DNA of 64,000 bases from LMUY01 sp964235495 (lineage in GTDB: Bacteria > Pseudomonadota > Alphaproteobacteria > Acetobacterales > Acetobacteraceae). The notes under the pieces are model-generated. The model did not search any database, had not been told where the DNA came from, and saw only the letters and a list, made by a program, of their open reading frames with translations. The position numbers and the translations under genes are program-made. Within the stretch, counting starts at the first letter, position 1. Each line of letters begins with the position of its first letter. Below are positions 17,444 through 25,494 of this stretch, in pieces. The DNA lies in assembly GCA_964235495.1 (NCBI GenBank), contig CAXSAX010000006.1, positions 46,673 through 110,672 of the forward strand, given 5' to 3'.

Positions 17444-17967
17444 TGTCCGACACCATCCCAGACAGCCAGGACGCCGGTGCCCGCACCGGCACCCTGGCCG
17501 ACCTCAAGGATCTCGCCGCGTCCGGCGCGCTGCCGACGCCGGAGACCGCCGCGATCCGGGTCGATCCGAAGCGGGACGCGCTGGGCCGGTCTTACGCGAC
17601 GGGCCGCCGCAAGAACGCGATCGCGCGGGTCTGGATCAAGCCCGGCCGCGGCGACATCAACGTCAACGGCAAGACGGTGACGACCTATTTCGCCCGCCCG
17701 GTGCTGCGGATGCTCATCACCCAGCCCTTCCTGATCTCCGACCGCTACAACCAGTTCGACGTGTTCTGCACGGTGACGGGCGGCGGCTTGTCCGGCCAGG
17801 CCGGCGCGCTGCGCCACGGCATCAGCCGGGCGCTGACCTATTACGAGCCGGATTTGCGCGGCATTCTGAAGCTGGCCGGGTTCCTGACGCGGGACAGCCG
17901 GGTGGTGGAGCGCAAGAAGTACGGCAAGGCCAAGGCGCGGCGGTCGTACCAGTTCTCCAAGCGGTGA
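17443..17967 (+). CDS. rpsI: 30S ribosomal protein S9 with N-terminal extension
   Basis: 174 aa. The S9 core (about 130 residues) starts near YATGRRKNAIARVWIKPG and ends in the P-site tRNA-contacting tail KARRSYQFSKR. About 40 extra N-terminal residues (acidic, Asp/Ala-rich) precede it, as in many alphaproteobacteria. Translation is coupled to rplM. A strong GC hairpin follows the stop within 10 nt. Confidence 0.98.
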   Translation: MSDTIPDSQDAGARTGTLADLKDLAASGALPTPETAAIRVDPKRDALGRSYATGRRKNAIARVWIKPGRGDINVNGKTVTTYFARPVLRMLITQPFLISDRYNQFDVFCTVTGGGLSGQAGALRHGISRALTYYEPDLRGILKLAGFLTRDSRVVERKKYGKAKARRSYQFSKR

Positions 17968-17973
17968 TCCGCC

Positions 17974-17998
17974 GGCCGCCGTCAGACGGACGGCGGCC
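17974..17998 (+). terminator. GC-rich hairpin after rpsI
   Basis: A 10-bp perfect stem (GGCCGCCGTC / GACGGCGGCC) with a 5-nt loop starts seven bases after the rpsI stop. No T-run follows, so efficiency as an intrinsic terminator is uncertain; it may stabilise the mRNA end. Confidence 0.5.
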
Positions 17999-18007
17999 CG
18001 CAGGGTT

Positions 18008-18108
18008 CTGCCCTGCACCCGAAAGGGGATGGTCATCCCCTTTACCCCTTATTTCCAGGTGTCCAGAGGACGATCGCCCTCTAGTAGGGTTCGGGGCGAA
18101 GCCCTGAC
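18008..18108 (-). repeat. Copy 1 of a dispersed intergenic repeat (about 100 bp)
   Basis: This stretch, read on the minus strand, closely matches 53512-53625 on the plus strand. Shared blocks are TCAGGGCTTCGCCCCGAACC, TCGTCCTCTGGACACCT, GGGGTAAAGGGGATG and CCCCTTTCGGGTGCAGGGC. Copy 2 has about 16 extra bases between the last two blocks. It holds short palindromes (GGGCTTCGCCC; AAAGGGGATG with CATCCCCTTT) that can fold in RNA. No coding potential. Confidence 0.8.
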
Positions 18109-18197
18109 CTAGCTGCCGCCGCTTAGCTGATACGGAACGGCTTGACCGCGTGCGTGCTGCGCCCGACCTACAGGGCAGCCTCGAAAGGACTTCCTCG

Positions 18198-19391
18198 ATG
18201 CCGCGCAAGACCGGTCGCCAATTCTATGCCAACCCCGGCCCGACCAACATCCCGGACAGCGTGCTCCGCGCCATGGACCGCCCCACCATCGACTTCATGG
18301 ACCCGGAGTTCACGGCCGTGTTCACCCAGGCCGTCGCCGGGTTAAAGCGGGTGCTGCGGGCGGCGGGCGAGGTGTTTTTCTACACCGCTTCCGGCCATGG
18401 CTCGTGGGAGGCGACGCTGGTCAACCTGTTCTCGCCGGGGGACACCGTGTTGATTGTGGAGACCGGCTGGTTCAGCGAGGGCTGGTCCGCCATGGCGGTC
18501 AAGTTCGGCCTGAACCCGGTGGTGGTCGCTGGGCCAGACTGGCGCCGCGGGGTGGAGTATGACGCCATCACCCAGGCGCTGCGGCAGCACCCGGCGGCCA
18601 AGGGCGTGCTGTGCGTCCACAACGAGACCTCGACCGGCATGGCGTTGGACATCCCTTCCGTGCGCGCGGCCATCGACGCCGCCGGGCCCTCGCTTGAAGG
18701 CGATGGCGCGCTGTTGCTGGTGGACACGATCTCCTCGCTCGGCTCGATGGAGTTCCGCTTCGACGAGTGGGGCATCGACGCCGCGGTGGGGGGCAGCCAG
18801 AAGGGCCTGATGCTGCCGACCGGCTTCTCCTTCACCGCCGTGTCCGCCAAGGCGATGGCTGCACACGCGAAGGCGGGGCTGCCGCGGCACTATTTCGACT
18901 GGTCCGAGATGCTGCGCCGGCCGCAGCGCTCCTTCATGGGCACCGTGCCGACGGCGCTGTTCTACGGCCTTGCGGAATCGGTGCGCCTGATCGAGCTGGA
19001 AGGGCTGGACGCGGTGGTCGCGCGCCACCACCGGCTGGCGGAGGGCGTGCGCCGGGCCGTGCGGACCTGGGCGGGCAATGAGGGGGGGCCGGAGCTGTTC
19101 TGCCTGCCGCCGGACCGTCTTTCGAACTCGGTGACGGCGGTGCAGATGCCGCCGGGCCACAACGCGGACGCGGTGCGCAAGACGGCGCTGGATCGGTTCA
19201 ACGTCTCCACTGGCGGCGGCTTGGGCAAGCTGGGCGGCCAGGTGCTGCGGATCGGCCACTTAGGGGACCTGAACGAGCCGATGGTGCTGGGCACGCTGGG
19301 CGCGCTGGAGATGAGCCTGCGGCTGAATGGCGTGCCACATGGCCGTGGCGGGGTGGATGCGGCGATGGAGTGGCTGGCGGAGGCGGCGTAG
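18198..19391 (+). CDS. Alanine/serine--glyoxylate aminotransferase (class V)
   Basis: 397 aa PLP-dependent aminotransferase that would convert glyoxylate to glycine using serine or alanine. Matches include NPGPTNIPDSVLRAM at the start, YTASGHGSWEATLVNL, the VHNETSTG block, LLVDTISSLGSMEFRFDEWGID, and the PLP lysine in GGSQKGLMLP. The ATG at 18198 has a GAAAGGA ribosome site nine bases upstream. Such an enzyme serves the serine cycle or photorespiratory glyoxylate removal; no other genes of either pathway are next to it. Confidence 0.93.
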   Translation: MPRKTGRQFYANPGPTNIPDSVLRAMDRPTIDFMDPEFTAVFTQAVAGLKRVLRAAGEVFFYTASGHGSWEATLVNLFSPGDTVLIVETGWFSEGWSAMAVKFGLNPVVVAGPDWRRGVEYDAITQALRQHPAAKGVLCVHNETSTGMALDIPSVRAAIDAAGPSLEGDGALLLVDTISSLGSMEFRFDEWGIDAAVGGSQKGLMLPTGFSFTAVSAKAMAAHAKAGLPRHYFDWSEMLRRPQRSFMGTVPTALFYGLAESVRLIELEGLDAVVARHHRLAEGVRRAVRTWAGNEGGPELFCLPPDRLSNSVTAVQMPPGHNADAVRKTALDRFNVSTGGGLGKLGGQVLRIGHLGDLNEPMVLGTLGALEMSLRLNGVPHGRGGVDAAMEWLAEAA

Positions 19392-19903
19392 CGCACGCCA
19401 AGGCTGCGTCACTGGCAGTACCCGGCGGCTGCGGCCTCAGCCCCGGGTCGAGTCGCTGTGCCTACGGGTAAGGCACGGCTAGATGGAGCTGGCTGCTCGG
19501 CTCCTGGTGCCCCAGCTTGCCAACCTGCCAGCGATGCGCCGTCTGGCGGAGAATAACTCGCCAGCAAGTGGTCTTGTCTCAGCAGCTCTTACAATGGTGC
19601 GGCTGGACACACCCTGCATATCGGGTCGCGAGCACGCTGATGATGCAAGTTCCGCCCTGCGGACGCTCCGGTTGTACTCGCGTTGCTGGATGCTTCCAAA
19701 TTGGAATCAGCCAATCCGCTTCGATTTTCAGGGTCATGCCAGCGGGCACGGTCCTGGAAGTTGCGCTGCGGCCAAATAAGCCGGTCATGCGGGCGCAACC
19801 ATGCTGGAATTAAGGCGTCTGGGTCTCATATCATGTCCACTCAGGCGGGGTATATCTGCAACTGGATATTGTTGACAGGCATTGGGACGAAAGGCAGGGG
19901 GCA
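19392..19903. other. 512-nt stretch with no supported gene
   Basis: Base composition falls below that of the flanks and several short frames overlap without codon bias or a recognisable motif. No IS ends, tRNA or long palindrome were found. It may be decayed coding sequence. Confidence 0.5.
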
Positions 19904-20170
19904 TTGATCGTACTGGACGAAGCTCCCTCCCGTGCGGTTGGCGGAGTTTTTCGCCAGGGTCGTCGCTTGTCCGACAAGATACTGGTCGCCTTCCACCACG
20001 CTTGCGACGTGGATGATTTTGTCGTCGCGGACTGCTTGCTTCGCACGCTGGAGCTGATGCTGATGCGACGCTCGCCGCCCGGGGACACAGGCCGCCGCCG
20101 CAGCATCGAGAGCCTGGTCGCGGCACACGAGCGCCTATGGTGTTTGCGCAACCCTGACATCGACGTTTAG
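19904..20170 (+). CDS. Conserved small hypothetical protein
   Basis: 88 aa, start TTG with an AGGGGG ribosome site five bases upstream. The centre reads DKILVAFHHACDVDDF, VADCLLRTLELML and IESLVAAHERLWCLRNP, mostly helical. I recall similar short proteins in Rhodospirillales annotated only as hypothetical. No catalytic motif or membrane segment. The unusual start and the lower G+C flank lower confidence. Confidence 0.6.
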   Translation: MIVLDEAPSRAVGGVFRQGRRLSDKILVAFHHACDVDDFVVADCLLRTLELMLMRRSPPGDTGRRRSIESLVAAHERLWCLRNPDIDV

Positions 20171-20252
20171 CACCGCGGCCAAGTTCGAAGCCGCGCCTGC
20201 CCTTTGGCAACGACTCACCCGTCCGGTGCCCGGCAAGCGCGCCTGGCCTGCG

Positions 20253-20462
20253 CTATGACGCCTCGCCCGCCTGGCGCAGCACGTGCAACGCGGCCGAGGC
20301 GTCTTCGGCCAGCACCGCCAACCGGCGAGGGATGGCGCCGATGCTGCCTTCCACCGCGCTCACATGCCCGTCGAGCACGGTGGCGGCGATGCCTGCGTCC
20401 GCCAGCAAGGCTATCAGGAAGCTGAGGCGGACGGGATCGTTGGTGACCACGATGACGTGCAT
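20253..20462 (-). CDS. DUF2007 family small protein
   Basis: 69 aa. It begins MHVIVVTNDPVRLSFLIALLADAGI and carries the DUF2007 pattern LDGHVSAVEGSIGAIPRRLAV. The fold is a ferredoxin-like putative signal-transducing domain without known ligand. It is divergent from the polyprenyl synthase gene, an arrangement I recall from other alphaproteobacteria. Confidence 0.85.
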   Translation of the reverse strand: MHVIVVTNDPVRLSFLIALLADAGIAATVLDGHVSAVEGSIGAIPRRLAVLAEDASAALHVLRQAGEAS

Positions 20463-20582
20463 GGGGTAGCCCCGCTGGCAGGTGGCAGCACCGCCTTACC
20501 TTGACCGGTTTTCCGGGCCGCCGATATCATCGTAGCGAACATCGCCCGATGCCATGCCTTCCACGACCCGGAGTTTCCCCGT

Positions 20583-21623
20583 TTGGGCGTTGTTGCAAGC
20601 CTGCCCTTGATCGGCCACACGCCTCATCCAACCGAATCCGGCAGTGCCGGGGCGCTCGCCCGCCTGTCCCGGCTGATCTCGGAGGACATGCTGGCGTGCA
20701 ACCGCGCCGTCATTGGCCGGATGGACAGCCCGGTGTCGCTCATTCCGCAGCTGGCGGCCCACATCGTGGCTGCCGGGGGCAAGCGGCTGCGGCCGATGCT
20801 GACCCTCGCGACCGCCCGGATGTGCGGCTATGACGGGCAGCGGCACGTCCAGTTGGCGGCCTGCGTCGAGTTCATCCACACCGCCACCCTGTTGCACGAC
20901 GACGTGGTGGATGAGAGCGTGCTGCGCCGCGGGCTGGCCAGCGCCAACGCGATCTTCGGCAACCAGGCGTCCGTCCTGGTGGGCGATTTCCTGTTCGCCC
21001 GCGCGTTCCAGCTCATGGTGGAGGACGGCTCGCTCGAAGTCCTGGCCATCCTGTCCCGTGCCGCGGCCACGATCGCCGAGGGCGAGGTGCTTCAACTCAC
21101 CACCCAGAACGACCTTTCCACCTCGGAGACGCGCTACCTGGATGTGATCGGCGGCAAGACCGCCGCGCTGTTCGCCGCCGCGTGCCAGGTGGGCGGGGTG
21201 GTGGCGGGCAGCCCGGCAACCGAGGTCGCGGCCTTGGCGGAGTATGGCACAAACCTCGGCATGGCGTTCCAGCTGGTTGACGACGCGCTGGACTACGCGG
21301 CGGATCAGCGCGTCCTGGGCAAGACGGTCGGCGACGATTTCCGTGAGGGCAAGATCACCTTGCCAGTGCTGGCCGCCTATGAAGCCGGCACCTCCAGCGA
21401 ACGCGCCTTCTGGCGCCGCACCATCGAGCAGTCCGAGCAGGTCGAGGCCGATCTTGACCATGCGCTGGCGCTGATGGAACGGTGCGGTGCGCTGGCCACC
21501 ACCGTTGCCCGGGCGCGCCGCTTCGCCGACGCGGCGCAACAGGCGCTCGGCGCGTTCCCGCCCAGCGAGTTGCAGCGCTGCCTGTATGACATCGCGGATT
21601 ACACGGTCAGCCGAGTCACCTGA
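20583..21623 (+). CDS. ispB: Polyprenyl (octaprenyl-type) diphosphate synthase
   Basis: 346 aa trans-prenyltransferase making the long isoprenoid tail of ubiquinone. The first aspartate-rich motif is in LLHDDVVDES and the second in QLVDDALDY; GGKRLRPML and GNQASVLVGDFLFARAF are also present. The frame has no ATG start. The TTG at 20583 is the first usable codon, but GTG or TTG starts closer to the conserved region (about residue 25) are possible. tRNA-Glu follows on the other strand. Confidence 0.92.
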   Translation: MGVVASLPLIGHTPHPTESGSAGALARLSRLISEDMLACNRAVIGRMDSPVSLIPQLAAHIVAAGGKRLRPMLTLATARMCGYDGQRHVQLAACVEFIHTATLLHDDVVDESVLRRGLASANAIFGNQASVLVGDFLFARAFQLMVEDGSLEVLAILSRAAATIAEGEVLQLTTQNDLSTSETRYLDVIGGKTAALFAAACQVGGVVAGSPATEVAALAEYGTNLGMAFQLVDDALDYAADQRVLGKTVGDDFREGKITLPVLAAYEAGTSSERAFWRRTIEQSEQVEADLDHALALMERCGALATTVARARRFADAAQQALGAFPPSELQRCLYDIADYTVSRVT

Positions 21624-21684
21624 TCAGGCAGCGGCGGCGCTGCCGCCCGCGGGTGGGTGCGACTCAAATCGCTGCGGTCAAGGC

Positions 21685-21760
21685 TGGCGTCCCGTAGGGG
21701 ATTCGAACCCCTGTTACCGCCGTGAGAGGGCGGTGTCCTAGGCCTCTAGACGAACAGGAC
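21685..21760 (-). tRNA. tRNA-Glu (CUC)
   Basis: Read on the minus strand the 76 nt fold into a full cloverleaf. The acceptor stem GTCCTGT pairs with ACGGGAC with one G-T pair. The anticodon stem CCGCC/GGCGG encloses loop CTCTCAC, giving anticodon CTC. The T arm has GGGGTTCGAATCCCC, and CCA is encoded at the 3' end. Confidence 0.96.
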
Positions 21761-21871
21761 ATTGTTCGCGTGCTGGATAAGCAAAACTGGCCGGCTTCGC
21801 AAGCCTGCCCCGTTCCATCAGTTCCCCTCAATGCATGGGCTGCCCTGCGGCCAGTTGCAGGGAAGCGCCGG

Positions 21872-22144
21872 ATGTGGTCGGACCCGGACCCAGGCTGCGA
21901 TCAAGCCGGCCTGGGCTGCATCGGAGGCAAGGTGGCAAACGGCTTGGAACGCGAGGCCCCAGACGACCTGATCGCCGCATGCCGCCACCTAGAGGACCTG
22001 GAAGTCTTTGTTGGCCAACGCTCCCGCATGCATCCTGGGCCTGGCTGGGCGCTGTTGCTCCGTACCCTGGCACGGGACTTGGCCGAGGTCAGGTCAGAGT
22101 TGCTGTTGCAGAACATCGTGTGGCCTGCGGCAACCCGGCGTTAA
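21872..22144 (+). CDS. Possible small hypothetical protein
   Basis: 90 aa frame with ATG and GGAAG seven bases upstream. The part APDDLIAACRHLEDLEVFVG and LARDLAEVRSELLL would form helices. Third-position G+C is lower than in neighbouring genes, and I recognise no family. It could be a real accessory gene or chance; the surrounding 21.76-22.27 kb holds nothing else I can support. Confidence 0.3.
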   Translation: MWSDPDPGCDQAGLGCIGGKVANGLEREAPDDLIAACRHLEDLEVFVGQRSRMHPGPGWALLLRTLARDLAEVRSELLLQNIVWPAATRR

Positions 22145-22272
22145 CGCTTGGCATGCTAGAGTCCTGCAACCTCTGCGCGACTCAACCGGAAAACGCCGGC
22201 AGCCAGCTTGTTTACCGTATCGCGGGGCGTTAATCCGGCATAAGTACGACCCTGATCAACCAAGGCAGCCAG

Positions 22273-22431
22273 ATGTCTGCGTCAGTTCAGAAACAATCTC
22301 AGTCTCAATCTCTTAGCTCGCCAAACAATCCGCCACCGCCCACTGTGATGCCATACTTGGTCTTACTGGTGGCTCTTCTGTCGCTGAGCTTTGTCATGTT
22401 TGGCTGGGATGCGGCCTTCGCACCGGCCTAA
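22273..22431 (+). CDS. Small single-pass membrane protein
   Basis: 52 aa. A Gln/Ser-rich N-terminus (KQSQSQSLSS) and a Pro stretch are followed by one hydrophobic helix (VMPYLVLLVALLSLSFVMF). Only a weak AAGG lies upstream. Codon use is A/T-richer than the neighbours. It is convergent with the DUF2256 gene, stops six bases apart. Function unknown. Confidence 0.42.
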   Translation: MSASVQKQSQSQSLSSPNNPPPPTVMPYLVLLVALLSLSFVMFGWDAAFAPA

Positions 22432-22437
22432 CGGTGA

Positions 22438-22611
22438 CTAAGTCTTGCCCTGGCGGGTTGGCAGGCGCGCAACTGCGGCAGCGCGACGGCCAGCACGACA
22501 GGCATCGGAGCAGTAACGCACCTCGTCCCAGCTCCGCGCCCATTTGCGCCGCCACTGAAACGGGCGGCCACAGGCGGCGCAAATCTTCTCTGGCAGTTCT
22601 GACTTCTTCAT
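22438..22611 (-). CDS. DUF2256 zinc-ribbon-like protein
   Basis: 57 aa. The family pattern KICAACGRPFQWRRKWARSW followed by VRYCSDACRAGR is complete, with four Cys in two CxxC/CxxxC pairs for a metal site. The ATG overlaps the stop of the upstream small membrane gene (ATGA). Role unknown. Confidence 0.9.
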   Translation of the reverse strand: MKKSELPEKICAACGRPFQWRRKWARSWDEVRYCSDACRAGRRAAAVARLPTRQGKT

Positions 22612-22877
22612 GGCGCCAATCCGATTCGCCCAACCACCTGGCCTGAATGTGGGTCGAGTAGCACGATCCGGTCCGCACCGCCGCCTTGCAGCAGCACGGC
22701 CAAACGGTCTCCCGCGGAGGCGATGGCTTGCATGTGGGTTCCCGGCGCCTCGTTCATGGCTTGCGCCAAGAGTGGCGGCGGCACGGCCAGCCGGCGAACG
22801 ATCACGACCACGAGCGTGGCGACCATGGCCACGATCAGCACGCCCATCACGACCACGGCCGTCAGCAACGCGCGCAT
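22608..22877 (-). CDS. Small membrane-anchored protein (DUF6476-like)
   Basis: 89 aa: an N-terminal membrane helix (residues about 5-28), then a short soluble domain with IASAGDRLAVLLQGGG and RIVLLDPHSGQVVGRI, a beta-propeller-blade-like strand pattern. I associate it with DUF6476 from the order of helix and motif, without certainty. It is divergent from rluD and coupled to the DUF2256 gene. Confidence 0.78.
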   Translation of the reverse strand: MRALLTAVVVMGVLIVAMVATLVVVIVRRLAVPPPLLAQAMNEAPGTHMQAIASAGDRLAVLLQGGGADRIVLLDPHSGQVVGRIGLAP

Positions 22878-22919
22878 TCCGTCTCCTCATGCCGATGAAA
22901 GCGCGCTATCTGCAGCGCC

Positions 22920-23911
<992 letters not shown>

Positions 23912-23915
<4 letters not shown>

Positions 23916-23940
23916 CCGTACCAACGCGGTCCTGTATTAG
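23912..23940 (+). promoter_or_regulatory. Putative sigma-70-type promoter for rpoH
   Basis: TTGACC at 23912-23917, 17-nt spacer, TATTAG at 23935-23940: five of six and four of six consensus matches. It starts inside the last codons of rluD and would give a leader of about 180 nt before rpoH, long enough for structure-based heat control. Confidence 0.45.
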
Positions 23941-24126
23941 CTTATGCACAAATCATCCCGCCGGCGCGGCGGAAAGATGCCATCCCAGCCACTCGCTGCC
24001 TAACCAGGGGCGATCGCCAGGACGTGAGGTGTCGCAATCGCGTCAACGCTTGTCTGGAACTGAAACCGAGATCAGCCTTCGCCGTATTGGGTGGGCGTCC
24101 GTCATCCGGACAGAAGGAGCCAATCG

Positions 24127-25017
24127 ATGGCCTCTGCTATGGTTAATGTTGCGCCTGAGGGCAACCTCTCACGTTACCTGCAAGAGATACGCAAGTTCCC
24201 CATGCTCGCGCCGGAGGAGGAGTTGGCGCTGTCCAAGGCATGGCGAGACAATGAGGACATGGACGCAGCGCATAAGTTGGTCACGTCCCACCTTCGCCTG
24301 GTCGCCAAGATCGCCATGGGCTACCGCGGCTATGGTTTGCCGGTGGGCGAGCTGATCAGCGAGGGCAACGTGGGCATGATGCAGGCGGTTAAGCGGTTCG
24401 ACCCGGACCGCGGCTTCCGCCTTGCGACTTATGCCATGTGGTGGATTCGCGCTGCTATCCAGGAATACATCCTGCACAGCTGGTCCTTGGTGAAGATGGG
24501 CACCACGGCCGCGCAGAAGAAGCTGTTCTTTAACCTGCGCCGGCTCAAGGGCCAGATGCAGGCGATCGAGGATGGCGACCTGAAGCCTGACCAGGTGGCC
24601 AAGATTTCCCGCGTGCTCCAGGTTCCCGAGCAGGACGTGGTCAGCATGAACCGCCGCTTGGCCGCGCCCGACCACAGTCTGAATGCCCCGGTCCGTGCGG
24701 ACAGCGAGGGGGAATGGCAGGACTGGCTGGTGGACGAGGGGCAGAGCCAGGAGGCCGAGCTTGCAGACCGCGAGGAGCTCACTGGCCGCAAGACCTTGCT
24801 GTCGAATGCGCTCAAGACCCTGAATGAGCGTGAGCGCCATATCCTGATCGAGCGTCGCCTCAAGGATAATCCCACCACGCTGGAGGAGCTGTCGCAGCAG
24901 TACTCCATCTCGCGCGAGCGGGTGCGGCAGATCGAGGTTCGTGCCTTCGAGAAGCTGCAGAAGTCCATGAAGCAGCAGGTTGTCGAGCAACGCCTGGCCA
25001 TCCCGCTCGCGGCCTAA
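24127..25017 (+). CDS. rpoH: RNA polymerase heat-shock sigma factor (sigma-32)
   Basis: 296 aa. Region 2 includes HLRLVAKIAMGYRGYGLP and FRLATYAMWWIRAAIQEYI; the RpoH box is seen as QKKLFFNLRRLK. Region 4.2 ends with ISRERVRQIEVRAFEKLQ. The ATG at 24127 has an AAGGAG site seven bases upstream; the in-frame ATG at 24091 lacks one. It directs transcription of chaperone and protease genes. Confidence 0.97.
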   Translation: MASAMVNVAPEGNLSRYLQEIRKFPMLAPEEELALSKAWRDNEDMDAAHKLVTSHLRLVAKIAMGYRGYGLPVGELISEGNVGMMQAVKRFDPDRGFRLATYAMWWIRAAIQEYILHSWSLVKMGTTAAQKKLFFNLRRLKGQMQAIEDGDLKPDQVAKISRVLQVPEQDVVSMNRRLAAPDHSLNAPVRADSEGEWQDWLVDEGQSQEAELADREELTGRKTLLSNALKTLNERERHILIERRLKDNPTTLEELSQQYSISRERVRQIEVRAFEKLQKSMKQQVVEQRLAIPLAA

Positions 25018-25041
25018 GCTCATGGTCGGACAGACGCGGCA

Positions 25042-25494
25042 TTAGGAAGACGGGGGTTTGGCGTCCAGCCATTCCTCCGTCAGCCATGTCCGCTCGGCCC
25101 GGAGAAGCTTAAGAGTTCTTGCATTGCGGCCAGTGACGGCAAGCTGCGACACCATCTGGGCCAGTTCGGTCAGCAGCCATCCGGCCCCACAACAAAACCA
25201 ACACAGCAGCGGGCGTGCCGGATCGCTGAGCAGATCCAGTGCCGCGTCAACCGAACCGCCATGTTCCCAAAGCAGCAGCAGCGGCGAGAACGCCGATGCG
25301 GTCCCGAGCAAGGCGATCGTGCGGAAATGCGGCCTCCCGGACGTGCCGTCCAGCGGGTAGGCGACCAGCGCCGGCGCCAGCAGGACCAACAGCGTCAACC
25401 CCGTTCCCGGCGCAGTCGCCAGCATCCCGCCGCACACCAGCCCTTGCAGCCAGAACCAGGAGCGCGGCGCCCGCGTGGCGGCCGACCCCGCCAT
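25042..25494 (-). CDS. Hypothetical membrane protein, partner of pseudokinase gene
   Basis: 150 aa. Hydrophobic segments at about residues 15-45, 57-77 and 94-116 suggest two to four membrane helices, followed by a basic cytoplasmic tail (RNARTLKLLRAERTWLTEEWLDA). The start shares a base with the stop of the pseudokinase gene (TGATG), so both are made together. No family recognised. Confidence 0.75.
   Translation of the reverse strand: MAGSAATRAPRSWFWLQGLVCGGMLATAPGTGLTLLVLLAPALVAYPLDGTSGRPHFRTIALLGTASAFSPLLLLWEHGGSVDAALDLLSDPARPLLCWFCCGAGWLLTELAQMVSQLAVTGRNARTLKLLRAERTWLTEEWLDAKPPSS

Noticed and set aside
21722..21871. Protein-coding extension from the tRNA region
   Set aside because: It begins inside the tRNA-Glu gene and has no codon bias.
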